DNA of 15,396 nucleotides from Clostridia bacterium (GCA_017621015.1 JAGAUC010000258.1:1-15396); one strand, 5' to 3'. Positions 1 to 6,221 are shown, counted from the first letter of the stretch. Numbers and translations: made by a program. The notes: generated from the letters alone by a model not told the origin.

Positions 1-41
1 CTTTATTGTACGAAAAAAGTTCCTTCTCCCCAAAAAGTTTT

Positions 42-77
42 GAGGGGGTGTGGGGGTACTTTTTCAAAAGTACCCCC
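42..77. repeat. Perfect inverted repeat downstream of the HAD phosphatase gene
   Basis: The arms GGGGGTACTTTT (52-63) and AAAAGTACCCCC (66-77) are perfect reverse complements, giving a hairpin of about 11 bp with a tiny loop. It sits in the 113-bp non-coding start of the window, just past the stop of the minus-strand HAD gene, so it could end that transcript. However, the downstream flank on the minus strand is C-rich (ACACCCCC) rather than T-rich, which is atypical for an intrinsic terminator. The G-tract, T-tract and A-tract composition resembles dispersed intergenic hairpin repeats seen in gut Clostridia; that resemblance is from memory and untested. Confidence 0.5.
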
Positions 78-113
78 GCGCGTCCCTCCCCGACAAATCA
101 AAATTTGAAGATG

Positions 114-773
114 TTACGGGAAAATCTCCAAAAGGGCGGAGGGGGTGTGGACGATGCGGTCGGCACCGGCCTCGCGGAGCACCGCCTCCGAGCGGTAGCC
201 CCAGGTAACGCCGACGGCGAGAAGCCCCGCGTTTTTCGCGGTCTGCATATCAACGTTGCTGTCACCGACCAGAGCACACTGTTCGGGAGAAACGCCAAGC
301 TCGTCAGCGAGTGTAAATACACATTTTGGATCGGGCTTGGCCGCCACACCGGGGCGCTGGCCGCGCGAGATCTGATAGGTGCCGTCGGGCAAAAGCGCCT
401 TGGCAAGCGGCGGCATGTAGTCGTCCGGCTTGTTGGAGAGAATGGCGATGAGATAGCCACGCCTATGCAGCTCGGTAAATACCTCGGGAATGCCCTCGTA
501 GGTGGTCTTGGTCTCCATATAGACCTTGTCGTACATTTGGCGGTAGAGTGTGAGCACCTCGGATACCTTGTCTTCGTCAGCCTGCAGGGGCAGGGGGAGC
601 GAGCGGCGGATGAGCTCGCGGGCGCCGTTGTTGATGTTGCGAAGCACGTCGTCTCTTGTGTTTTCGGGGTAACCAAGCGCGTTCATGGTGAGATTGATGC
701 CGTGCTTTAAGGCATCGATGGTGTCGGCAATCGTGCCGTCGAAATCAAAAATAACTGCCTTGATGTTGTTCAT
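114..773 (-). CDS. HAD-superfamily phosphatase, phosphoglycolate phosphatase-like
   Basis: A 219-aa haloacid dehalogenase-type hydrolase, expected to be cytosolic and Mg-dependent. Motif I is DFDGT at residues 10-14, with nucleophile D10 and acid/base D12. Motif II is SNK at 113-115, the motif III lysine is probably K146 in KPDP, and motif IV is GDSNVD at 170-175. Residues 15-95 form the helical cap typical of the Gph/PGP subgroup, and the length fits that family. The start ATG lies 4 bp after the stop of the FAD-dehydrogenase gene, so it is very probably the third gene of the queT operon. Substrate specificity in this family cannot be read from sequence. It could be a phosphoglycolate phosphatase or a general sugar- or nucleotide-phosphate phosphatase. 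A link to queuosine salvage is only suggested by operon position. Confidence 0.9.
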   Translation of the reverse strand: MNNIKAVIFDFDGTIADTIDALKHGINLTMNALGYPENTRDDVLRNINNGARELIRRSLPLPLQADEDKVSEVLTLYRQMYDKVYMETKTTYEGIPEVFTELHRRGYLIAILSNKPDDYMPPLAKALLPDGTYQISRGQRPGVAAKPDPKCVFTLADELGVSPEQCALVGDSNVDMQTAKNAGLLAVGVTWGYRSEAVLREAGADRIVHTPSALLEIFP

Positions 774-777
774 ATTC

Positions 778-2355
778 TTAATCCTTTTGGTGGTTTTTGA
801 TCAGTTTTTTGGCGGAAAGAAGTCCGTCGAGCGCTGAGGAAATGATGCCGCCCGCGTAGCCGGCGCCCTCGCCTGCGGGATAAAGGCCGCGAAGCGCCTG
901 ACCGCTCTCGTCGCGCAAAATGCGAATGGGAGAGGTGGTGCGTGTTTCCACGCCCGTCAGTACCGCGTCGGGGAGATAGAAGCCCTTTTTGTAGGCATCA
1001 AATTCGGGGATCGCGGCCCTGAGGCTTTCGGTGGCAAACGAGGGAAGGCAAAGGTCAAGCTCCCCGAGAATGACGCCGCGCGGATAGCTCGGTCTGACCT
1101 CGCCAAGCGCTTTTGAGGGCCTTTCGGCAAGGAAATCCTCCATACGAACGGCGGGGGCGCGGAAATCGCGCGCCATCGAAAACGCCAGTCTTTCGTATTT
1201 CTCCTGAAAGGCGAGACCCGCCATCGGATCGCCCCCAAAATCGTCCGGAGTGACCGAAACGAGCAGAGCCGCGTTTGAGTTTTCGGCATCGCGCGCGTGA
1301 AGGCTCATGCCGTTGGTGACAACGGCGCCCTCAAGCGAGGTGGCCGCCACAACACTGCCGCCGGGGCACATACAAAAGCTGTAAACGCTTCGTCCGCTTG
1401 AGAGATGCGTCACAAAGCGATAGCTGGCCGCCCCAAGCTCCTCGGGAGGCGTTTGCCCGTAAAACATACGGTCAATGTGCGTGCGCGGATGTTCCACGCG
1501 AACACCGATGCCAAAGCCGCGTGCCTCCATCGGGAGACCGTGGCGCTTCAGCATACGGAATACGTCGCGCGCGCTATGGCCGGTGGCCAGAATCAGCGAG
1601 TCGGTCTCAAGCTCGACCGCTTTGCCGCCGTGGCGATAACATACACCGCGAACGCCGTTTTTTTCAAAAAGAATGTCCTCGAGCCTTGCGCCGAAATGCA
1701 CCGTTCCGCCCAACTCCTCGATCTTTTGGCGAATTTTTTTTACCACGCCGCGCAAAAGGTCGGTGCCAATATGTGCGTGCGCGTCGTACAGGATGCGCTC
1801 GGGTGCACCTGCCCATATAAGCGTCTCAAGGATCTTGCGCTTATCGCCCGTCATCGAGCCGATCTTGAGCTTTCCGTCCGAAAAGCTGCCCGCGCCGCCC
1901 TCGCCGAACTGCACGTTGTTTTGCTCGTCCAGCATGCCTCCGTCAAAAAACGATGCGACTGCCCTCGCTCGGGTGTCCACGTCAAACCCGCGCTCCAGAA
2001 CGATCGGTCTTGCGCCGCATTCCGCTAAAAGGAGCGCGGCAAACAGCCCTGCGGGGCCAAGGCCCACTACGATGGGGCGCTTGGCAAACGGCTTTGCCTC
2101 GGGCAGGGAAAAAGGGGCCTCCTCGTAGGCGCTTGCCCGTCTGCGCTGGATCAAATGCTTTTCGCTTTTTGTGTCCAGCGACAAAAGCACCGCCGCCTTG
2201 TAGTGGATGTTCGCCGTGTCATCGGCGTTTACCGCCAGGCGCAGAAGGCGCAAAGAAACGGACGGGGAAAGCTCCCGTCCGAGGCGCTCGGCGCAATTTT
2301 TTCTCAGGGTCTCTTTGTCAAACCCCAGCGGTAAAACCACATCGACACGAATCAT
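778..2355 (-). CDS. FAD-dependent dehydrogenase (COG2509-type NAD(P)/FAD oxidoreductase)
   Basis: A 525-aa flavoprotein. A roughly 90-residue N-terminal domain, beginning MIRVDVVLPLGFD, precedes a Rossmann FAD-binding motif GLGPAG at residues 98-103, with a downstream Glu (VLERG) that would bind the ribose. A Gly-rich FGEGGAGSFSDGK stretch follows, then an ATGHSARD motif, and near the C-terminus PAGEGAGYAGGI, which normally contacts FAD in this family. The reading frame stays open upstream to 2463, but I choose ATG 2355 because it follows GGAGG with good spacing and overlaps the queT stop as ATGA (2352-2355), a sign of translational coupling. The family is widespread in Firmicutes and, as far as I know, has no established substrate. 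Being in a preQ1-regulated transcript suggests, without proving, a role in queuosine-precursor metabolism. Confidence 0.93.
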   Translation of the reverse strand: MIRVDVVLPLGFDKETLRKNCAERLGRELSPSVSLRLLRLAVNADDTANIHYKAAVLLSLDTKSEKHLIQRRRASAYEEAPFSLPEAKPFAKRPIVVGLGPAGLFAALLLAECGARPIVLERGFDVDTRARAVASFFDGGMLDEQNNVQFGEGGAGSFSDGKLKIGSMTGDKRKILETLIWAGAPERILYDAHAHIGTDLLRGVVKKIRQKIEELGGTVHFGARLEDILFEKNGVRGVCYRHGGKAVELETDSLILATGHSARDVFRMLKRHGLPMEARGFGIGVRVEHPRTHIDRMFYGQTPPEELGAASYRFVTHLSSGRSVYSFCMCPGGSVVAATSLEGAVVTNGMSLHARDAENSNAALLVSVTPDDFGGDPMAGLAFQEKYERLAFSMARDFRAPAVRMEDFLAERPSKALGEVRPSYPRGVILGELDLCLPSFATESLRAAIPEFDAYKKGFYLPDAVLTGVETRTTSPIRILRDESGQALRGLYPAGEGAGYAGGIISSALDGLLSAKKLIKNHQKD

Positions 2356-2855
2356 TTTATCCTCCAAAAGCTCCTTTTTTCCAAAGCAAGCAATAAGAGT
2401 GTTCCCAGTACCCCGACGGACAGAATCTCGCCCGCGCCAACGCCTGTCGCAAGGATCCACCATCCCTCACCGAAGCCGTAGGCGTATTTTAGTACGAAGG
2501 GGACGATCACGGTGTTAGCAAGAATAGGGGGCAGGATGCAAAGAAAACGAAGCTTTCCTCTAAGGGAGCGCATGGCGTACGTGCCAAGCGCACCGATCAG
2601 CGTAGCAAGCGTTCCGAAGATGACGTCTGCCCAGATGCCGCCACTCACCAGAAGATTGGAGAGAAAGCAGCCAACCGTAAGTCCAACGACCGCTTCCGGC
2701 ATAAAGAAGGGGAGGATACAAAGGGCCTCCGAAAAACGAAGCTGAGGTGTCATGTTGGCAAGTCCCAAAGCTCCGCAGAGCCAGGTGAGTACGGTGTAAA
2801 GGGCGGCGATCATGGCTGCACGGCAAAGCGCAGCGACTTTTCTTGTGGATTTCAT
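2352..2855 (-). CDS. queT: QueT-family queuosine-precursor ECF transporter S-component
   Basis: A 167-aa, very hydrophobic protein with about five to six predicted membrane spans. It would be the substrate-binding S-component that works with the shared EcfAA'T module, encoded elsewhere, to import preQ0, preQ1 or queuine. The central stretch with R40-F-S-E-A-L, then LPFFMPEA and GLTVGCFLSN, followed by W75-A-D and GTLATLIGALG, matches the QueT pattern as I recall it. The frame extends upstream to 3020, but ATG 2855 is preferred: it has an AAGGAGA site just upstream, and the extension would run through the promoter, riboswitch and a terminator. It is the first gene of the operon and is coupled to the FAD-dehydrogenase gene by ATGA. 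The riboswitch candidate next to it independently supports the substrate. Confidence 0.88.
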   Translation of the reverse strand: MKSTRKVAALCRAAMIAALYTVLTWLCGALGLANMTPQLRFSEALCILPFFMPEAVVGLTVGCFLSNLLVSGGIWADVIFGTLATLIGALGTYAMRSLRGKLRFLCILPPILANTVIVPFVLKYAYGFGEGWWILATGVGAGEILSVGVLGTLLLLALEKRSFWRIK

Positions 2856-2864
2856 AACAGTTCT

Positions 2865-2906
2865 CCTTAGTTTTGTTTTAAGTGAGGATGGTTTCGAACT
2901 CACTGC
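2865..2906 (-). promoter_or_regulatory. preQ1 class I riboswitch (candidate) overlapping the queT ribosome binding site
   Basis: Reading the minus strand, the arms AGTGAG (2904-2899) and CTCACT (2886-2881) form a 6-bp P1 stem around a 12-nt loop TTCGAAACCATC. An A-rich tail TTAAAACAAAACTAAGGAG follows, whose end is the Shine-Dalgarno sequence. A short stem, a C-containing loop and an A-rich tail running into CTAAGG are the arrangement of preQ1-I riboswitches, and the tail closely resembles that of the Thermoanaerobacter tengcongensis example as I recall it. Because the sensor and the ribosome binding site overlap, regulation would act on translation initiation: bound preQ1 would sequester AAGGAG. 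The exact pseudoknot pairs could not be fixed by eye. The gene downstream is queT, the expected kind of target. Confidence 0.75.
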
Positions 2907-2910
2907 CACT

Positions 2911-2939
2911 ATCATATCACACTTTGGGTGATTTTTCAA
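2911..2939 (-). promoter_or_regulatory. Sigma-A promoter of the queT operon
   Basis: On the minus strand the -35 box is TTGAAA (2939-2934) and the -10 box TATGAT (2916-2911), separated by exactly 17 bp. The predicted start site, about 2904, falls on the first base of the riboswitch P1 stem, so the leader is only about 50 nt. Confidence 0.8.
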
Positions 2940-2949
2940 GAGGAAAACC

Positions 2950-2980
2950 AAAAGAACCGCCGAAAATCGGCGGTTCTTTT
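2950..2980 (-). terminator. Intrinsic, probably bidirectional terminator after the phage cassette
   Basis: A 13-14 bp perfect stem, AAAAGAACCGCCGA paired with TCGGCGGTTCTTTT around an A-rich loop, begins 5 bp past the stop of the holin-like gene. On the minus strand it ends in TTTT and is followed by GGTTTTCC. The A/T flanks are symmetric, so it could act in both directions. It insulates the queT operon from the phage genes upstream of it. Confidence 0.85.
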
Positions 2981-2985
2981 GAAGA

Positions 2986-3297
2986 TTATTTATTGTTCTC
3001 GCCAAGAGAGGCAGCGGCACTTCCGATCTGCTCGATCTGCTTGACCGTATGCTCGGAGGCTCCCAGCTTCTCGGCGGCGTCGCTTATAGCGGTGGATATA
3101 TGCGTGATGCTTGCAGCGTCGATCCTTCCCTCTGTGATGCAGTAAACGGCGGTGGGTAGAATGACCATCAGCGCTCCCATGACCGTTTGCACAGCGGCGT
3201 TTTCGCCGAAAATCAGAGAGAGGATACCGGTAAGCACAGTAAGTGCCGCCAGAATAAATTTGCGGCTGGTTAATTTTTGGATCAGTTCGGGTCTCAT
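2986..3297 (-). CDS. Phage holin-like small membrane protein
   Basis: A 103-aa protein. The N-terminus carries LTSRKF, a motif I associate with small membrane proteins next to lysis genes in Firmicutes prophages. Two hydrophobic segments follow, about residues 14-30 and 38-54, and then an amphipathic, weakly charged C-terminal half rich in Ala, Ser and Glu. Size and topology fit a holin or holin-like protein, which would sit in the cytoplasmic membrane. It is the last gene of the phage cassette, 18 bp after the XhlA-like gene, with an AAAGGAAA site before its ATG. No endolysin gene accompanies it. A non-lytic membrane role cannot be excluded. Confidence 0.7.
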   Translation of the reverse strand: MRPELIQKLTSRKFILAALTVLTGILSLIFGENAAVQTVMGALMVILPTAVYCITEGRIDAASITHISTAISDAAEKLGASEHTVKQIEQIGSAAASLGENNK

Positions 3298-3315
3298 AAA
3301 ATTTCCTTTCTTTTG

Positions 3316-3663
3316 TTATTTGAGAATGAGCATCAGGATCGCTCCGACAAGCGTTCCGACAAGCGCACCGACGATCTGCCTTGCCACCTCATCGCGCATT
3401 TTTCTTGCGCTTTTTGAGGGGGCGATCTCAAGACTGGCTACCCGGGTTGCCGTTTCGCTCATGGTCTCGCGCATTTTGCGTTGCTCGTCGGTGGAATACT
3501 TTTGCTCGGTGGCAAGCACCTCAACTGCGGTTGCCATACGGTTGAGGCTTTTGCCAAGCTCGCCGTACTCCTTTTCCATATGGTTGAGACGGTGTGTGTT
3601 GGAGCGCGAGCGCTCCTCGGTTTCGATCAGCTTGGTCAAAAGCTCCTCTTGATTCAGGGTCAT
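3316..3663 (-). CDS. XhlA-like phage protein: coiled coil with a C-terminal membrane anchor
   Basis: A 115-aa protein. Residues 1-80 are a long charged helix with heptad-like spacing (EELLTKLIETEERSRS onward), predicted to form a coiled coil. Residues 97-114 are a single hydrophobic segment rich in Gly, Val and Leu, ending in one Lys. This layout matches haemolysin XhlA-type proteins and related small phage proteins that sit beside holins. It lies 3 bp after the 56-aa gene and 18 bp before the holin-like gene. The nearest ribosome-binding candidate (GAGG) is rather far upstream and lies inside the preceding gene, so translation is probably coupled. Confidence 0.7.
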   Translation of the reverse strand: MTLNQEELLTKLIETEERSRSNTHRLNHMEKEYGELGKSLNRMATAVEVLATEQKYSTDEQRKMRETMSETATRVASLEIAPSKSARKMRDEVARQIVGALVGTLVGAILMLILK

Positions 3664-3666
3664 GTC

Positions 3667-3837
3667 TTATATTTCCTCGGAAATGGTTCGGTCTTGAATT
3701 TCCGAATATTCCTCCTCCGAGATCTCGTGCCACGCCGTAGCATCGACGTTGGTGTCTAGATGAACGATCCTTCCGAAATGCTTGCCGTCGGTAAGCACGC
3801 GGCCGTCCTCAGCGTAAAGTGTGATTCTTGTTTTCAT
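3667..3837 (-). CDS. Small phage-associated protein of 56 aa
   Basis: Translation of the minus strand gives 56 residues starting MKTRITLYAEDGRVLTDGK and ending TISEEI, with a TAA stop. AAGGAGG with ideal spacing precedes the ATG, and the gene fits between its neighbours with almost no gap, so it is very probably real although short. It begins with a predicted beta hairpin and has an acidic C-terminus (EISEEEYSEI). I recall similar small acidic proteins, with an N-terminal TLYA.DG..LT pattern, between tail-fibre and XhlA-like genes in gut Firmicutes prophages. No function is known to me. Confidence 0.78.
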   Translation of the reverse strand: MKTRITLYAEDGRVLTDGKHFGRIVHLDTNVDATAWHEISEEEYSEIQDRTISEEI

Positions 3838-3847
3838 AGGTACCTCC

Positions 3848-4480
3848 TTATATCAGCGAAACTGTCCAGTTGGTTTTGGTAGAGAGAAGGGAATCCCACT
3901 CCTGGTCCGTAAACGCATTTTTTACGGCTGCGAGACTAAGCGTAACGGTAAGCCCCGTGGTAGTGTCCGAAAGGGCGCGGATGATTCCCGTAAGACTTTC
4001 CTTTGAGAGCCCGGTGCTCCAGCGAACATTAAACTCGTTTTGCGCGATCGTACCGACAACATTCATCTCCTCAAGGGCAGAACATCCCGCAAACCAGTTT
4101 GAGAAGGTCGTCTTATCACTGATCTCGAGTGTGGGAATGCGTTTTAAACGGCTTGTCTGATAAAAAACCATTCCGCTTCCCAGACCGGGCACCGAAATGG
4201 TGACCTTTGTGTCGGTGAGGCGCTTGTTGTTCATATACATATAGCTGGCGCCGTAAGTGTCGGATGCGATGATGGGATACGTGGGATTGTAAATGGCATC
4301 GTTGAAGAAATCGCCGCGAAAAGCGCTATCGTAATTGTGACAATTTCCGTTTTGCTGAAATTCAGCCCAAAAATCCGAGCGATAGGCCTCGCGTCCCTCA
4401 AGATGCCCCTTTTGGCGACCTGCCTCGTGTACCTGGTCATAATCGTCCTTAGCTCTCAAAATTTGCTCTGCAACCGTCAC
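3848..4480 (-). CDS. Phage tail-associated protein with a leucine-rich-repeat-like (BspA-type) region
   Basis: A 210-aa protein. The N-terminus is helical and charged (residues 1-40, AEQILRAKDDYDQVHEAG), followed by FWAEFQQNGNCHNYDSAFRG, a pattern I recall from gut phage proteins near tail fibres. Residues 110-210 resemble BspA-type leucine-rich repeats, for example CSALEEMNVVGTI and LSKESLTGIIRALSD. The start is GTG at 4480. It has a GGAGG site about 9 nt upstream and overlaps the stop of the preceding gene as GTGA. The only nearby upstream ATG is out of frame. It probably acts at the virion tip or as a surface-binding protein. Which partner it binds cannot be told from sequence. Confidence 0.72.
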   Translation of the reverse strand: MTVAEQILRAKDDYDQVHEAGRQKGHLEGREAYRSDFWAEFQQNGNCHNYDSAFRGDFFNDAIYNPTYPIIASDTYGASYMYMNNKRLTDTKVTISVPGLGSGMVFYQTSRLKRIPTLEISDKTTFSNWFAGCSALEEMNVVGTIAQNEFNVRWSTGLSKESLTGIIRALSDTTTGLTVTLSLAAVKNAFTDQEWDSLLSTKTNWTVSLI

Positions 4481-5193
4481 GTGGCATCACCTCCGTAAAC
4501 CAGCGCCTGTGCATAGGCGTGAAGCTCGTCAAGGGTGTCGCTCACGGCGCCGAGACGGTCATCGATGTGACGGTCGAAATAGGCAATGTCGTCGGCGGTG
4601 AAGTAGTCAACGCCGCGCATGGGCGTATCACCTTTTGGCCCCGCGTCACCGATTTCGCCCTTTTCGCCGCGCTCGCCACGCGGAAGCGAGAAATGAAAAT
4701 GGACGTGCCCATCTTGTTGCGTTTTGCTTACGGCGGCGGGAGAATCGTCATCGAGTGTCTCACAAGAAACACTCAGTGCCTCGATAGCCTGCTTTGCCGC
4801 GATGGCGTCGGCACTTGCCGCCAGCGTGTCCTCCAGCCAGGAGTCCTTGGGATCGGGGGGATCTCCCACCGGGGCACGCGCCTCGGCCGTGTATGTTTGA
4901 AATATAACCGATTTTACAAGCTGCTCGCCGACGTAATAGGAAAGCTCGCACTTTCCCTTACCTGCAACCGAGGTGTCGGCTGCGGTGAGCGGCCAGATCA
5001 ACACGTTCCCCTCCTGACTTACCGTGCAGGGATAGGGGGTCTCCGCTCCGGGGAGAAGGGCGGCAAGCGTAGCTACGCCGAAGCCGTAGGTCTCCTGCCA
5101 AGGGGCAAGATCAAACAGGATGCGGCGTGCCAGATGTTCTCCCCGGTGTCCAAGATCAACGCGGGAGAATTCGTGTGCAAATATAGATTTCAT
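4477..5193 (-). CDS. Phage baseplate/tail-fibre-like protein with collagen-like repeat
   Basis: A 238-aa protein. Residues 1-110 look beta-rich, like the N-terminal domain of baseplate upper proteins (BppU-type). Residues 128-170 are Ala-rich and helical. Residues 173-190 contain about six Gly-X-Y triplets (GERGEKGEIGDAGPKGD), a short collagen-like segment. Then comes GVDYFTADDIAYFD, a motif I recall directly after collagen-like stretches in phage tail proteins. The C-terminal 30 residues are helical and could trimerise. It is the first gene of the cassette: AAGGAGG lies 6 nt before the ATG, and the leader of about 140 nt folds strongly. It overlaps the next gene by 4 bp. It probably builds the tail tip together with the LRR protein. 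Confidence 0.75.
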   Translation of the reverse strand: MKSIFAHEFSRVDLGHRGEHLARRILFDLAPWQETYGFGVATLAALLPGAETPYPCTVSQEGNVLIWPLTAADTSVAGKGKCELSYYVGEQLVKSVIFQTYTAEARAPVGDPPDPKDSWLEDTLAASADAIAAKQAIEALSVSCETLDDDSPAAVSKTQQDGHVHFHFSLPRGERGEKGEIGDAGPKGDTPMRGVDYFTADDIAYFDRHIDDRLGAVSDTLDELHAYAQALVYGGDAT

Positions 5194-5218
5194 ATGGTTC
5201 CTCCTTTAACATCCATAG

Positions 5219-5335
5219 GGTTCGTATATCTACTGTCACCCCGGGCAGGCGGGGGCACATACCGACATATGTCAAAGCCACGACCGTGGCTTGCCCTTCG
5301 CTTCGCCTGCCGAAAGCCGAACCTTGCGCTCGGCT
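5219..5335 (-). ncRNA. Structured 5' leader RNA of the phage cassette, class not recognised
   Basis: Read on the minus strand, this leader contains nested perfect pairings: GGTTCG (5323-5318) with CGAACC (5224-5219); GGCAGGCG (5311-5304) with CGCCTGCC (5251-5244); and GGGCA (5296-5292) with TGCCC (5257-5253). Inside these, hairpin AGCCAC/GTGGCT (5291-5286 with 5281-5276) and a small CATA/TATG hairpin make a three-way junction. A further stem, AGCCGA (5335-5330) with TCGGCT (5320-5315), competes with the outermost helix, so two alternative folds are possible. The 3' end lies 13 bp upstream of the AAGGAGG site of the first cassette gene. A cis-regulatory RNA or a phage ribozyme are both possible. 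I could not match it to a known family. Confidence 0.6.
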
Positions 5336-5342
5336 CGTTTTT

Positions 5343-5371
5343 ATTATAGCTTTTGTATTCCGAATTGTAAA
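5343..5371 (-). promoter_or_regulatory. Sigma-A promoter of the phage cassette
   Basis: On the minus strand TTTACA (5371-5366) and TATAAT (5348-5343) are separated by exactly 17 bp. The predicted start, about 5336, coincides with the first base of the structured leader. Together with the terminator at 2950-2980 this makes the five phage genes an autonomous transcription unit. Confidence 0.78.
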
Positions 5372-5490
5372 TGTAGAAAATTCAAGAGTTTGCCGCGAGA
5401 AATTTCCGTTTTTGTGATAGAAGGCACACAAGCGTGGCATAGAATAAGCAGTAGAAAGTGGAACAAGTCTTGAAAACTTCCAAAAACATC
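5372..5490. other. Intergenic spacer between divergent promoters
   Basis: The gap between the phage cassette and the cytidylate-kinase-like gene (5194-5560) is 367 bp. Apart from the leader, the minus-strand promoter and the plus-strand promoter listed separately, the remaining 119 bp are AT-rich and contain no reading frame, hairpin or repeat that I can support. No att-like direct repeat shared with the other end of the cassette was seen. Confidence 0.5.
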
Positions 5491-5519
5491 TTTACAAACC
5501 AGCAAAAATATGGTAAAAT
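5491..5519 (+). promoter_or_regulatory. Sigma-A promoter of the cytidylate-kinase-like gene
   Basis: TTTACA (5491-5496) and TAAAAT (5514-5519) are 17 bp apart, about 42 bp before the chosen ATG. Confidence 0.72.
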
Positions 5520-5560
5520 GAAACAGAAAAAGAGAGAAAAGCAGACAAGGAGTGACGATT

Positions 5561-6178
5561 ATGCACAAAAACCCTGTAATTACCATTGCCCGCCAGTTTG
5601 GAAGCGGCGGACATGAGATCGGCAGACGGGTGGCCGAGCTTCTCGGCATCAAGGTCTATGACAAGGAGCTGATCCAGATGGCCGCGGAGAAGAGCGGCTA
5701 CCATCCCGAGGTGCTTTCCAAGGTGGACGAAAAGGCGGCGGGAAGTCTTTTGTATACGCTGGCGATCGGCGCATCCAGAATGGGCGGTCTTGCGGGCAAC
5801 TATGATATCCCGATCAACGATAAGCTTTTCATCGCACAAAACGAGATCATTCAGGAGCTGGCCGAGAAGGAGCAATGTGTGATCGTGGGACGTTGCGGTG
5901 ACTACGCCTTGCGCCATTTCGAAAACAAATTCTCAGTCTTTATTTACGCCGACATTCCCATGCGTGCGGCAAGAATTATGGAGTCGCGCGGCATTTCCGA
6001 GTCGGAGGCGAAGAATTTGATCGCCAAGGAGGACAAAAAGCGCTCAGGCTACTATAATTTCTACACCGGACAGAAGTGGGGCGCGGTTGAGCGCTACGGA
6101 GCCGCCTTTAACACCGCGGTTCTTGGCATTGAAAACACCGCAAAGATCATTGCGGATATCGCACGCTCCTTCTCTTAA
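5561..6178 (+). CDS. Cytidylate-kinase-like P-loop protein
   Basis: A 205-aa protein of the cytidylate-kinase-like family common in anaerobic Firmicutes. The N-terminus VITIARQFGSGGHEIG (residues 6-21) holds a Walker-A-like loop, GSGGHEIG, that lacks the usual GKS/T. YDKELI (33-38), VIVGRCGDYAL (108-117), the DIPMRAARI helix (131-139) and the ARG-rich KKRSGYYNFYTG lid segment (159-170) follow the family pattern. The substrate of this family is not established to my knowledge; true CMP kinases (Cmk) have a different P-loop. I choose ATG 5561 over GTG 5552 because AAGGAG (5547-5552) is then 8 nt upstream instead of overlapping the start. It appears to be monocistronic. Confidence 0.88.
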   Translation: MHKNPVITIARQFGSGGHEIGRRVAELLGIKVYDKELIQMAAEKSGYHPEVLSKVDEKAAGSLLYTLAIGASRMGGLAGNYDIPINDKLFIAQNEIIQELAEKEQCVIVGRCGDYALRHFENKFSVFIYADIPMRAARIMESRGISESEAKNLIAKEDKKRSGYYNFYTGQKWGAVERYGAAFNTAVLGIENTAKIIADIARSFS

Positions 6179-6193
6179 CAGTTTGTTTACAAA

Positions 6194-6216
6194 AAATTTA
6201 TCTTTATAATAAATTT
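6194..6216. promoter_or_regulatory. AT-rich inverted repeat upstream of the rubredoxin promoter
   Basis: AAATTTAT (6194-6201) and ATAAATTT (6209-6216) are perfect inverted copies separated by 7 bp, ending 5 bp before the -35 box of the rubredoxin gene. It could be an operator or an AT-rich upstream element. TTATAAT (6204-6210) matches one half of a PerR box, but the other half matches at only about 4 of 7 positions. Confidence 0.3.
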
Positions 6217-6221
6217 ACATC

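Noticed and set aside
42..150. 12-bp direct repeat GAGGGGGTGTGG at 42-53 and 139-150
   Set aside because: The second copy encodes part of the normal HAD C-terminus and the sequence is low in complexity, so chance is likely.
2356..2463. N-terminal extension of the FAD dehydrogenase to 2463
   Set aside because: It would lie inside queT; ATG 2355 has a good ribosome binding site and the ATGA overlap.
2856..3020. N-terminal extension of QueT to 3020
   Set aside because: It would run through the terminator, promoter and riboswitch, and adds a non-conserved leader to a protein that already begins as the family does.
5219..5335. HDV-like or hammerhead ribozyme in the phage leader
   Set aside because: The helix order does not fit the HDV double pseudoknot and the CUGAUGA core of hammerheads is absent. 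Other self-cleaving classes were not excluded.
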